DNA of 64,000 bases from Anderseniella sp039978075 (GTDB lineage: Bacteria > Pseudomonadota > Alphaproteobacteria > Rhizobiales > Aestuariivirgaceae), in NCBI GenBank assembly GCA_039978075.1, contig JBDWCA010000003.1:124001-188000 (forward strand), in the 5' to 3' direction. This document shows positions 16,948 to 25,019 of this stretch, piece after piece; the first letter of the stretch is position 1, and every line of letters begins with the position of its first letter. Under the pieces are notes generated by a model. It ran no database searches. It saw only the letters and a program-made list of their open reading frames with translations, and had not been told where the DNA came from. A program made the position numbers and the translations under genes.

Positions 16948-17752
16948 ACTTCGCGGAGCCAGCGTTCAATTCGGGCAATCTGTGATTGTCGAGCAGACGT
17001 CCCGCAGATTTCGGGGTAACAGGTTTACCGCAATAGTCGGGCCCAATGGTGCCGGGAAATCAACACTGATGAAACTGCTGACAGGCGAGTTGAGCCCGAC
17101 CAGCGGCAGTGTGTTGTTCAACGGCCTCGACATCGCCAGACAACCCGCTCAATCACTGGCCGGCTATCGCGCGGTGCTGTCCCAAAGCAACCACCTTTCG
17201 TTTCCGTTTTCGGTACATGAAGTGACCGGATTGGGCCTGCAAGGCGCATCTGTCGATCGAAAATCCAGGTCGCGCCTGATACGCTATGCTTTGGAGAGCG
17301 TCGAACTGAGCGGATATGAAGGCCGCCTTTATCAGCAGTTGTCCGGCGGCGAACAACAGCGTGTGCAGCTTGCCCGTGTCCTGTGCCAACTGGAAGCGTC
17401 GCCCGCACCTGATGAAGATAAATTTCTGTTTCTGGATGAGCCTATTTCCAATCTGGACGTCCGGCACCAGATCAAGACCCTGCAAATCGCAAAACAGTAT
17501 GCCAGAGAAGGGCTCGGTGTGGTTGCCGTCCTGCATGATCTCAATCTGGCCGCCAGGTTTGCCGATGAGGTGATCGTCATGTGTCTTGGCAAATGTGTCG
17601 CAGACGCAGCGCCCAGACAGGCATTCACCGAAGACATGCTGGAAAGTGTGTTTGAAGTAGGATTTGAAGTATCCGCAGATCGCGAAGACCGCATCCGGGT
17701 GTCGCTTTGCGATATTGTAGACACGCCACGGGTCCGGTCTGCAGGGCTCTAG
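16940..17752 (+). CDS. hmuV: Heme ABC transporter ATP-binding protein HmuV
   Basis: The ATG at 16940 was chosen over the TTG three bases earlier because AAGGGG lies at a good distance. The 270-residue protein has Walker A (GPNGAGKST), a Q-loop, the signature LSGGEQQRVQLARVL, Walker B (FLFLDEP) and the H-loop (VLHDLNLAA). It powers heme import through HmuU. Its stop codon overlaps the stop codon of the convergent Rrf2 gene, so the two transcripts collide tail to tail. Confidence 0.9.
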   Translation: MFELRGASVQFGQSVIVEQTSRRFRGNRFTAIVGPNGAGKSTLMKLLTGELSPTSGSVLFNGLDIARQPAQSLAGYRAVLSQSNHLSFPFSVHEVTGLGLQGASVDRKSRSRLIRYALESVELSGYEGRLYQQLSGGEQQRVQLARVLCQLEASPAPDEDKFLFLDEPISNLDVRHQIKTLQIAKQYAREGLGVVAVLHDLNLAARFADEVIVMCLGKCVADAAPRQAFTEDMLESVFEVGFEVSADREDRIRVSLCDIVDTPRVRSAGL

Positions 17753-18162
17753 CCTTCGAGCATATCCTGGTCAGTGGCAGCCGTCTCTGCGTTCGCAGCC
17801 ATATCGGCAATGCTGTTCTGGTTCAAAACGTCAACAAATGCATCAAATGCAGCATCTACATCCAGGAACGGATCAATCGGGCCGACCACAGGATTATTGC
17901 CGAATTTCTCCACGAAGCTGACAACATCACCAACCCGGATATGGCGGGGCTGCATGGCCAGTAACACACCACCGCCACGGCCTTTTTCGGTTTTCAGAAA
18001 TCCGCCCTGGACCAGAATGGGAACAATCTTGAAGCCGTTCGGGCCGGTGATACCAGATGCCTCAGACACATCGGGCACCGACATGACTGTCTGCTCGTCC
18101 CGCTGCGCGAGATGGACAAGCAGCCGTATCGCCTGATTGGTTCTTTTCGAAAGCCGCATCAT
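17749..18162 (-). CDS. Rrf2 family transcriptional regulator lacking cluster cysteines
   Basis: The 137-residue protein has the Rrf2 winged helix (MRLSKRTNQAIRLLVHLAQR, VSEASGITGPNGFKIVPIL, LKTEKGRGGGVLLAM) and the long dimer helix start (VGDVVSFVEKFG). Iron-sulfur Rrf2 proteins such as RirA and IscR carry three cysteines after that point. Here the whole protein contains no cysteine, and the region reads NNPVVGPIDPF. Next to a heme locus it is positionally like RirA, but it cannot hold a cysteine-ligated cluster. It may sense another signal or act as an apo-type regulator. Confidence 0.82.
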   Translation of the reverse strand: MMRLSKRTNQAIRLLVHLAQRDEQTVMSVPDVSEASGITGPNGFKIVPILVQGGFLKTEKGRGGGVLLAMQPRHIRVGDVVSFVEKFGNNPVVGPIDPFLDVDAAFDAFVDVLNQNSIADMAANAETAATDQDMLEG

Positions 18163-18256
18163 TCAGGCAGGATCACAGCAGGTGAGCTGTTTGGCAAGCG
18201 CTTGTGTGATGCGGTAACGGAATGCTGTGATCAATTTGAGGGCATTCGCGGGCTTG

Positions 18257-18850
18257 CTATGCCCAGTCATGATCTCTTGCGATGACGGCAAACCGATCCG
18301 AAAGCTCAACCAGAGCCACATCGTTGAGAGTTGCTGCATCAATACGCCCTCCGCGTCCATCGGGCAGATCACGTGTCGCGCAGGACCCTGCATCAATCGT
18401 AACCCGCAAACCAAGGTCGAGAGCAGCGCGTGCGGTTGAGCTGACACACATGTGGGTCATGAAGCCCACAATGATCACGTCGTTGCGCCCGGTCTTGTTG
18501 ATCAGGTCTGCCAGTTCGGTCCCGGCAAAAGCATTGGGCAGGGCTTTTTCAATCACTGTCTCATGGCTGAGCGGCGTCAACTCATCAACGATCCGGCCAC
18601 GCTCTGCGTCACGGTCAAACAGGCTTCCCGCCCTGCCCTTGTGGGCAATATGGACGACACAACTTCCGGCATCACGGGCCTTTGCAAGTAGTGATTGCGC
18701 GTGCGTGATGGCAGCTTCAGCTTCAGGAAGTGCAACGGGTCCGTCAAGGTATTCGTTTTGCATGTCAATGACGACAAGACAGGCATCGCCAAGCTTCGGC
18801 GGCTCAAGATCAGCACCAGCCAGTTGAAGAAGAGTTGTAGGATCGGACAT
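18257..18850 (-). CDS. Isochorismatase-family cysteine hydrolase
   Basis: The 197-residue protein has the family fold and catalytic triad: Asp in VVIDMQNEY (about residue 29), Lys in VIEKALPNAF (about 102), and Cys in GFMTHMCVSSTARAA (about 135). Family members hydrolyse isochorismate, nicotinamide or other small amides; the specific substrate is not evident. It is divergent from a LysR gene that probably regulates it, and it precedes the Rrf2 gene on the same strand. Confidence 0.87.
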   Translation of the reverse strand: MSDPTTLLQLAGADLEPPKLGDACLVVIDMQNEYLDGPVALPEAEAAITHAQSLLAKARDAGSCVVHIAHKGRAGSLFDRDAERGRIVDELTPLSHETVIEKALPNAFAGTELADLINKTGRNDVIIVGFMTHMCVSSTARAALDLGLRVTIDAGSCATRDLPDGRGGRIDAATLNDVALVELSDRFAVIARDHDWA

Positions 18851-18979
18851 GAGGATCTCCGCTCAGAAATGGAAAGGCATCAACCTTTCATAGAGCAGAA
18901 AAAACCTGTACACATGCAGGATATTTTCGACCATCACCTGCGTTTTTGCCGGTTATCATGGATTGTGATGAGACCAGCC

Positions 18980-19813
18980 ATGAATTGGGATGACCTCAAA
19001 ATAATCACGGCAGTTCGCAACAAGGGCACCTATGCCAAGGCAGGTGTGGAACTGCGTATGGACGAGACCACGGTCGCCCGCCGTCTGGGGCGCATTCAGA
19101 AAGCGCTCGGCGTACCCCTGTTCGATGCGATAGATGGCGCCAGAAAACCCACGCCACAATGTGAAGCTGTCCTCGCCCACATCGAGGACATTGCCAGGAC
19201 CGCCAACAAGATCAGCATGATCGGCAATCATTCTTCCGGTCCGGTCGGCAATATCCGGCTTACTTCGACGCCGTCCATCGCAGAACAGATACTGGCGCCG
19301 GGACTGGGCCAGCTTCTGTCGGCAAACCCGGGACTGTCACTTGAGCTGGATACATCAAACCAGAACCTGAACTTCTCACAATGGGAAGCTGACCTGGCAA
19401 TAAGGTTGGGCAAACCGGCCAAGGGTGCATTTTCAATCCGAAAACTGACTGACCTGAAGTTCTACCTGTTCCAGCCAAAGGCAATGCCGGCGGATGCTGA
19501 GACCGTGATATGCGCCTACCCCGAAGACCTGGACGAAACGCCTGAAATGAGGGAACTCAGTGCAATAGGCTTCACACATAAGCAGCGTTTGAAAACAGGC
19601 AATCTCCGGCTGATCAGGTCCGTCATCAAGACCCGGAACGGGATTGGTGTGCTCCCGCAACACCTGTCAGACGACTTGCTTCAGGACACAAGGTTGACGG
19701 CAACACCATTGAAAGCCCGCCGCGAGGTTTTCCTGCTCATTCAGCCACATTTGAAGAGCGATCCGGCGACCCGTCTTGTTGTCGACTGGATCGTAAAGCA
19801 GTTCGCCGGTTAA
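18980..19813 (+). CDS. LysR family transcriptional regulator
   Basis: The start at ATG 18980 gives a 277-residue protein that begins MNWDDLKIITAVRNKGTYAK, a standard LysR N-terminus. The frame is open upstream to 18695, and ATG 18968 is an alternative. The HTH spans residues 1-60 (AGVELRMDETTVARRLGRIQ), and the effector domain follows from about 90. It is divergent from the cysteine hydrolase gene and likely its regulator. Confidence 0.83.
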   Translation: MNWDDLKIITAVRNKGTYAKAGVELRMDETTVARRLGRIQKALGVPLFDAIDGARKPTPQCEAVLAHIEDIARTANKISMIGNHSSGPVGNIRLTSTPSIAEQILAPGLGQLLSANPGLSLELDTSNQNLNFSQWEADLAIRLGKPAKGAFSIRKLTDLKFYLFQPKAMPADAETVICAYPEDLDETPEMRELSAIGFTHKQRLKTGNLRLIRSVIKTRNGIGVLPQHLSDDLLQDTRLTATPLKARREVFLLIQPHLKSDPATRLVVDWIVKQFAG

Positions 19814-19958
19814 CTGCATGCCTGCAAAACAATGCCGCTCGCGAGAACGACATATTTTTCTTCCCATTTTTGGCCTGCTCCGGCATGGACGAAGCCATGC
19901 CCTCAGAGGCTGGAGTAATTTTTTTCGCCCTCACGTCAAGAATCGACATCGCACCCGA

Positions 19959-20011
19959 TTGACGCTGACCTTTTTCGGTGTAACACTTCTGTGGAATTCT
20001 ACAGTTGTGTT
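19959..20011 (+). promoter_or_regulatory. hicAB promoter with overlapping dyad operator
   Basis: TTGACG (19959-19964), a 16-base spacer and TAACAC (19981-19986) form a sigma-70-like promoter. Overlapping its -10 box, 19982-20011 is a 30-base dyad: AACAC pairs with GTGTT at the ends, CTGT with ACAG inside, and GAATTC is the centre. This is the expected layout for HicB autorepression. Confidence 0.65.
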
Positions 20012-20025
20012 GAGAGCGTACCGAG

Positions 20026-20214
20026 ATGAGAGCTGCCGAGCTGAAACGCATGCTCAAGAAGCATGGATGCAAGTTTGAAAACCACAATGGCGGCAGTGGA
20101 CACCAGACAGTCCGGCGCGGTCAGTTCAAATCAACCTTTCCCGGCCACAGCGGCAGCGCGGAACTTGGCAATGCACTGGGCCACAAGATCCTGACAGACC
20201 TGAGGATCAGGTGA
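20026..20214 (+). CDS. hicA: HicA-type mRNA interferase toxin
   Basis: The 62-residue protein has the HicA double-stranded RNA-binding-like fold. It starts MRAAELKRMLKKHGCKFENH, contains the catalytic His in GGSGHQTVRRG, and ends with the PGHSGSAELGNALGHKILTDL segment typical of HicA. HicA cleaves mRNA when not bound by HicB. Its TGA overlaps the antitoxin start. Confidence 0.85.
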   Translation: MRAAELKRMLKKHGCKFENHNGGSGHQTVRRGQFKSTFPGHSGSAELGNALGHKILTDLRIR

Positions 20215-20666
20215 TGTCGCGTTTCTATGAAGTGATTGTTGAACCGGACATGGCAGCAGACGGCAGCATGAACTGGCTGGTGACCGCACCTGCCTTTCCT
20301 GAGGTCACCACATTTGGCAACAATCAGGCCAGTGCCTGTCGAAATGGTTTAGGCGCCATAGAAGAGGCTATGGCCGCCAGAATGGCAGATGGTCAGGATA
20401 TCCCGGCGCCCGTGCCAGGCACCCACGGCCAGGGACGCTATGTGCGTGTGCCCGGCCTGACTTACCTGAAGATTGCATTGTACAAGCTGTGCCGACACCA
20501 GAAGGTCTCGCGGGCTGAACTGGGCAGGCGTCTGACCTGGCACCGCGAGCAGGTGGACCGCCTGTTCCGGCTTGATCACAAATCTCATCTTGAGCAGATG
20601 GAAGCCGCCTATATGGCCATCGGTGTGCCATTGTCGTTCTCCATAAAGGTTCCCGACGTCGCCTGA
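20214..20666 (+). CDS. hicB: HicB-type antitoxin with C-terminal DNA-binding domain
   Basis: The ATG at 20214 overlaps the hicA stop (TGATG) and follows GAGGATCAGG. The 150-residue protein has the partial-RNase-H-like HicB fold (YEVIVEPDMAADGSMNWLVTAPAFPEVTTFG, GAIEEAMAARM). It ends in a helix-turn-helix (YKLCRHQKVSRAELGRRLTWHREQVDRL). It would neutralise HicA and repress the operator upstream. Confidence 0.85.
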   Translation: MSRFYEVIVEPDMAADGSMNWLVTAPAFPEVTTFGNNQASACRNGLGAIEEAMAARMADGQDIPAPVPGTHGQGRYVRVPGLTYLKIALYKLCRHQKVSRAELGRRLTWHREQVDRLFRLDHKSHLEQMEAAYMAIGVPLSFSIKVPDVA

Positions 20667-20702
20667 CAAATACTGATGTCGTGGTCTCAAAGCAGTTTGT
20701 TG

Positions 20703-21689
20703 TTATTCTGAATTATTTGACCGTACCCGTTGTGTAGACACCGGTGTCGCGATCTTGTCGCGACCGATCCACTCAAGAATATCACCGTAAACGGTCTCGC
20801 GCTGCAGGTCATGCAGAAGCATGTGATAGCCGTTTTCATAGACCACCTGCTTGTTGGGGGCGGTCAATGACGCCATCACCTTCCGGCTCGGTGTTTCAGG
20901 TACAACCTGATCTTTCAGGCCATACAGATACAAGACCGGCAAGGTGATTTTCGGCGCTGCGGCAGCCGCTTCGTCCATCAGCGTGACCAGGCCATACAGC
21001 GTATCAAAGCGGCCCTGCTTGATGTTGTGCCTATCCTTTGAATAGGCTTTCAGCCACGCAATGTTATCGCTTGGCCAGATCTCCAATTGTGATCCGGTAG
21101 CGGTTTTGTCAGGCACGGTGTGAGCCGTGACCCACAAAGCCGATTTCAGGATTGGGTTCATGGACCGCCACCCCCAGATGGCCGGTGCAACCAGAACAAG
21201 GCCATCCGCTTTCAGGCCGTAATCCACCGATGCCTTCATGGTTACGGCGCCGCCCATTGAGGTGCCGATGACATAAACCGGCACCTTGGGGTTCTGCTGG
21301 CGCACCAGTTCCACAAACCCGGTCAAATCCCTGGCCATGATATCGCCGCCTGCCCACTTGCCAAGCCGTTCCGCATCACCGCGTCCGAAGCCGCGTTGGT
21401 CATAGGCATAAACAGATATCCCGTGGCTGGAAAACCACGGCCCCGGCAACCGGAAACTGCCTGCGTATTCGTTAAAACCATGCACCGCCACAAACACCGC
21501 TCGCGGATCGTTTGCCTTCCAACTGGAAACATGCAGCCGTTCACCGTCTGTAGTTGCGTATCGGGCATCATTGAGACTGGCCGCGCCTATGACCGGGCCG
21601 GTATCGAGCAGCTCAGGCTTGGCGCACGCGCTGAGACCGGCACACAACGCCAGGCACATAGCGATGATCGCTGAACGTTTGAGTTGCAT
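20703..21689 (-). CDS. Lysophospholipase / monoacylglycerol lipase-like lipoprotein
   Basis: The 328-residue protein begins with a lipoprotein signal (MQLKRSAIIAMCLALCAGLSACAK; lipobox LSAC). It continues as a serine aminopeptidase S33-type alpha/beta hydrolase: VHGFNEYAGSF, DQRGFGRG, nucleophile elbow GTSMGG (Ser about 146), an Asp in LYGLKDQVVP and a His in NGYHMLLHD. Such enzymes cleave monoacylglycerols or lysophospholipids. Lipid anchoring suggests action in the periplasm. Confidence 0.85.
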   Translation of the reverse strand: MQLKRSAIIAMCLALCAGLSACAKPELLDTGPVIGAASLNDARYATTDGERLHVSSWKANDPRAVFVAVHGFNEYAGSFRLPGPWFSSHGISVYAYDQRGFGRGDAERLGKWAGGDIMARDLTGFVELVRQQNPKVPVYVIGTSMGGAVTMKASVDYGLKADGLVLVAPAIWGWRSMNPILKSALWVTAHTVPDKTATGSQLEIWPSDNIAWLKAYSKDRHNIKQGRFDTLYGLVTLMDEAAAAAPKITLPVLYLYGLKDQVVPETPSRKVMASLTAPNKQVVYENGYHMLLHDLQRETVYGDILEWIGRDKIATPVSTQRVRSNNSE

Positions 21690-21740
21690 GCCACCTCCTG
21701 TACTGTGATGGCCGGGCCAGGCGGGAGTTCCTCTTTCGAT

Positions 21741-22361
21741 TTAAGACACAAGCGCCTTAACATCTGCTTTCAATACCGGCAGAAGCTCTGCCTCAAACCA
21801 CGGGTTCTTCTTCAACCACCCACTGTTTCTCCATGACGGGTGTGGCATGGGAATGACGGATACCGGTACCATTTCATGGTATTGCCGCCAGTTTCTGACG
21901 GTTTCGGTCAATGTGGATTTCTGCTGACTGGCCATGTGCCATTTCTGGGCATACATGCCGATCGCCAGAACCAGCGTGACCTGTGCCATCGCCTGCATCA
22001 GGCCGTCACGCCAAAGCGGCGCGCACTCGGTGCGTGGCGGCAAGTCGCCGCCCTTCGCATCAAGACCGGGGAAGCAAAACCCCATGGGCACAATTGCCAA
22101 CTTGTCAGGGTCGTAGAATACCTCTTCGGTGATGCCCATCCAGTCGCGGAGCCGGTCTCCTGAGGGATCTGTGAACGGCTTGCCTGACGCATGCACGCGA
22201 GTGCCGGGCGCCTGTCCGACAATCATGACCCGGGCAGCAGATGATACCTGCAACACCGGGCGCGGTTCATGCGGCAATGGCAGCTTGCCGGCCTTCGGCT
22301 CATCGCGGCAAACCCGGCACTTGCGGATCCGGCTGGCCATCACATTCAATGAACTAGACAC
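21741..22361 (-). CDS. Uracil-DNA glycosylase family protein
   Basis: The 206-residue protein has CRVCRDEP near the N-terminus, then VMIVGQAPG (substrate loop; the usual N in the GQxP-N/D region is A here), GKPFTDPSGDRLRDW, and the closing IPMPHPSWRN, which supplies the intercalating His/Ser loop. It removes uracil from DNA. The GTG start at 22361 overlaps the GST gene stop (TAGTG). An in-frame ATG exists seven codons later. Confidence 0.82.
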   Translation of the reverse strand: MSSSLNVMASRIRKCRVCRDEPKAGKLPLPHEPRPVLQVSSAARVMIVGQAPGTRVHASGKPFTDPSGDRLRDWMGITEEVFYDPDKLAIVPMGFCFPGLDAKGGDLPPRTECAPLWRDGLMQAMAQVTLVLAIGMYAQKWHMASQQKSTLTETVRNWRQYHEMVPVSVIPMPHPSWRNSGWLKKNPWFEAELLPVLKADVKALVS

Positions 22362-22972
22362 TATGCTGCCGCGCTTGGACGCGCGGACACCTGATCGTGC
22401 CAGCGTTTCAGATGGGTGTGTTCATCTTTCAGGGCGACACGCGCCACGCGCATGAATTCAACTGCGCACAAAGCATCGATGTCAGCCACTGAAAAACTGT
22501 CACCTGCCATGAATTGCCTGGATGCAAGTTCACTGTTCAGGAAATCCAGCATGGCCTCGACGCGTCCGACATTCACCTCACTCCACTCTTTGATCTGCGG
22601 AACTTCAAGATGCGCCATTCTGGGATGGGAGTGGCGAAAAGCAAAGGCAATCGGATGCATCAATTGAAGTTCAATACGGCGTTGCCACATATCTATCATG
22701 CCGATTTCCAGCGGCGTTGTACCGAACAGTGCCGGTTCAGGATGCAGTGCCTCGAAGTACCTGCAGATCGCCATCGCTTCGGCGATGCATGTGCCGTCGT
22801 CAAGTTCCAGAACCGGAATGCGCATGAACGGATTACGCTGGGCCATTTCAGGTGTTTTATGCTCTTCAGTCATGATGTCGATGTGTCGACGTTCGACCTC
22901 AACGCCCTTTTCCGCCAGAAAAATCCGCACCCGGCGCGGGTTTGGTGCTCGATTGTCTTCTATCAGTATCAT
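22361..22972 (-). CDS. Glutathione S-transferase family protein
   Basis: The ATG at 22972 gives a 203-residue protein. The N-terminal thioredoxin-like domain carries the cis-Pro segment RIPVLELDDGTCIAEAMAICRYFE, and the alpha-helical C-terminal domain follows with MAGDSFSVADIDALCA. No catalytic Cys or Tyr is evident at the usual N-terminal spot (EDNRAPNPRRVRIFL), so a Ser/Arg-type active site is likely. It is translationally coupled to the glycosylase gene. Confidence 0.85.
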   Translation of the reverse strand: MILIEDNRAPNPRRVRIFLAEKGVEVERRHIDIMTEEHKTPEMAQRNPFMRIPVLELDDGTCIAEAMAICRYFEALHPEPALFGTTPLEIGMIDMWQRRIELQLMHPIAFAFRHSHPRMAHLEVPQIKEWSEVNVGRVEAMLDFLNSELASRQFMAGDSFSVADIDALCAVEFMRVARVALKDEHTHLKRWHDQVSARPSAAA

Positions 22973-23137
22973 ATCCAAATATGCCCTTCTTCCGGTCAAA
23001 ACTGCTTTATTTGACGTAACTCAACTGTAATTGAGCCTGATTTCTTTGCGGTTTGCTAACCATTGCTGCAAGGCCGTTATTAAGCAATTTCATTCATGGT
23101 GAACAGTTCCATTAGCTGAAACCGTGGTAAATCGGGT

Positions 23138-24634
23138 TTGACAATACACGTCGAAAATCAACTGGAACAACCAGCTATCGCGCCCAGACAGGCTGATGCG
23201 TCTTCGGAGGATATCTGGGAAGCCGACCTTCTGACTTTGTTTGTTCGAAACCAGATCAGGGTTTCGCTGGCAATGCCGATACTGTCTATATTCATGATGG
23301 CAGCCATCTATACCTGGATAGGCTGGGTGGCAGCAGCAAGCTGGTTCGGAAGCTACCTGACGGCTCAGGCAATTCAGTATTACCTCTGCAATCTGTATGA
23401 ACAGGCGCGCAAGGACAATATAAAGTCCCGAGAATGGGTCGGTATGTTGTGTGCTTCAGAAACACTGATCGCAGTGTGCTGGGTGATTCCACTGTTTGCC
23501 TACTGGGAAACCGGCAACCTGTCGCAGCACATATACCTGGTATCGATCACGCTGGCAGCGATTGCAGCCAGGGTTCTGACCGCCGGCAACTACATGCCGG
23601 TTATTCTGGCAGGTACCGGCATTATCGCCATGGCGACAGTGACCCGCTGCCTCATTGAATCCGGCCTAGTTTACAACACGCTTGCGTCAATTGTTGTCCT
23701 TGCCGAAATTTTCTTCGTGCAGCTGGTCCGCCGCCTGCAGGGGACCGCGCAGGAGATGCTGGTGTTCAAAGCCGAGCGCGAGGCTCTTATCGGCCAACTG
23801 GATGGTGCGCTTAGCGAAGCTGAAAATGCCCGCAGCAAAGCCGAGGAAGCAAACCTTGCAAAGTCACGGTTTCTGGCAACCATGAGCCACGAACTGCGCA
23901 CTCCGCTCAATGCAATACTCGGGTTTTCCGAAATCCTCAGCAAGGAAATGATGGGCCCGCATGCGGTGCCGGTCTACAAATCATATTCAGATGATATCCA
24001 TTATTCCGGTGACTATCTGCTCAAGTTGATCAACGACATTCTGGACCTGTCGCGGATAGAAGCCAATCGCAGCGACCTGAATATCGAGCCGGTCGACCCT
24101 TGTATTCTGGCAAAAGAAAGTGTGGAACTGCTATCGATTCAGACATCGCACAAGGCGCAAACAGTCCAGTTTGATTTTTCTGATCAGCCCGTGCGCGTGC
24201 TTGCTGACAACAGGGCACTGCGCCAAATATGGCTGAACATGCTGTCGAACGCGGTGAAGTTCGCTCCGAAATCAAGCAAGATCTGGGTCATTGTGCGACA
24301 GAAGACAAATGGATCGGTAATTTTGAGCGTCGCAGACAATGGCCCGGGCCTCCCCCCCGACGAGCTTGACATCATGCGCACCGCATTCGTCCGTGGCACT
24401 TATGCACGCGAAAAAGCCATTGATGGCGCGGGGCTGGGATTGTCCATTGTCAACGGTCTGGCGGAACTGCAGGAAGCAAAGCTGACAATGAAGGCAAATC
24501 ACCCGAGCGGACTGATTGTCAGTATCGAATTTCCGTCGCACAAGGTACTGGGTACCGTGCGGGCAACACTTGCTGATGCAAACCAGTCCATGCCACAGAC
24601 CCAGCGCAGGTTGATTGAACTGACGTCGTGCTAG
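23138..24634 (+). CDS. Membrane sensor histidine kinase (PleC/DivJ-like)
   Basis: The 498-residue protein starts at TTG 23138, because the frame is closed just upstream and no ATG occurs before the first helix. Four to six membrane helices occupy about residues 40-190, followed by a coiled-coil linker. The dimerisation domain has SRFLATMSHELRTPLNAILGFSEIL (phospho-His about 250). The ATPase domain has an N-box (NMLSNAVKFAP), a G1-like DNGPGLP and a G2-like GAGLGLSIV. The EILSKEMMGP extension after the H box is typical of alphaproteobacterial cell-cycle kinases of the PleC/DivJ/PdhS group. The partner regulator is not in the window. Confidence 0.85.
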   Translation: MTIHVENQLEQPAIAPRQADASSEDIWEADLLTLFVRNQIRVSLAMPILSIFMMAAIYTWIGWVAAASWFGSYLTAQAIQYYLCNLYEQARKDNIKSREWVGMLCASETLIAVCWVIPLFAYWETGNLSQHIYLVSITLAAIAARVLTAGNYMPVILAGTGIIAMATVTRCLIESGLVYNTLASIVVLAEIFFVQLVRRLQGTAQEMLVFKAEREALIGQLDGALSEAENARSKAEEANLAKSRFLATMSHELRTPLNAILGFSEILSKEMMGPHAVPVYKSYSDDIHYSGDYLLKLINDILDLSRIEANRSDLNIEPVDPCILAKESVELLSIQTSHKAQTVQFDFSDQPVRVLADNRALRQIWLNMLSNAVKFAPKSSKIWVIVRQKTNGSVILSVADNGPGLPPDELDIMRTAFVRGTYAREKAIDGAGLGLSIVNGLAELQEAKLTMKANHPSGLIVSIEFPSHKVLGTVRATLADANQSMPQTQRRLIELTSC

Positions 24635-24650
24635 CGCACGTCATTCCAGC

Positions 24651-24779
24651 TGGTCGAACAGCTTGTCCGCCTGCGGCGGGCCGTTCTGTTTCCACTGGTC
24701 GAATAGCTTGTCCGCCTGCGGCGGGCCGTTCTGTTTCCATTGGTCGAACAGCTTGTCCGCCTGCGGCGGGCCGTTCTCC
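24651..24779. repeat. Three tandem 45-base units (repeat family, module 2)
   Basis: Units 24651-24695, 24696-24740 and 24741-24779 (last one truncated) each begin TGGTCGAACAGCTTGTCCGC and contain CGGCGGGCCGTTCT. They differ from each other at only a few bases. The same module, in opposite orientation, is found once at 26290-26337 and once at 29041-29086. It lies between the histidine kinase stop and the CobT-like gene. Confidence 0.85.
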
Positions 24780-24816
24780 GAACCTGAACCAGCTTTCACA
24801 ATAAGCTCCAGTCCGA

Positions 24817-24906
24817 AGCACGTCAGTGCTGAGGCAAGGCCGACCGGCCGCTGCACGGAGTGCGCCCTAGCGGAGCGCAGCCGCCAGGCAGCTGGCGTGA
24901 GCGAAA
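24817..24906 (-). repeat. Repeat family module 1, copy A1
   Basis: This 90-base unit starts AGCACGTCAGTGCTGAGGCA and ends GTGAGCGAAA. Read on the minus strand it shows three consecutive hairpin-forming blocks, closing with AGCAC...GTGCT. It is a near copy of 24915-25004 and the reverse complement of the units at 26077-26166, 26175-26262 and 28926-29013. Confidence 0.85.
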
Positions 24907-24914
24907 TAGGCCCA

Positions 24915-25004
24915 AGCACGTCAGTGCTGAGGCAAGGCCGACCGGCTGCCGCGCGATGTGCGCCTTCGCGGAGCGCAGCTGCCAGGCAGCTGGCGTGAGC
25001 GAAA
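24915..25004 (-). repeat. Repeat family module 1, copy A2
   Basis: Second tandem 90-base copy, 8 bases after A1. It ends 15 bases before the stop codon of the CobT-like gene, so it lies in that gene's 3' untranslated region and could act there as an RNA structure. Confidence 0.85.
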
Positions 25005-25019
25005 TGAACCTGGAGTTGA

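Noticed and set aside
17749..18162. RirA proper
   Set aside because: The cysteines that hold the iron-sulfur cluster are missing, so only the Rrf2 family is called.
24651..24779. CRISPR array
   Set aside because: The 45-base units are directly adjacent, with no unique spacers and no cas genes.
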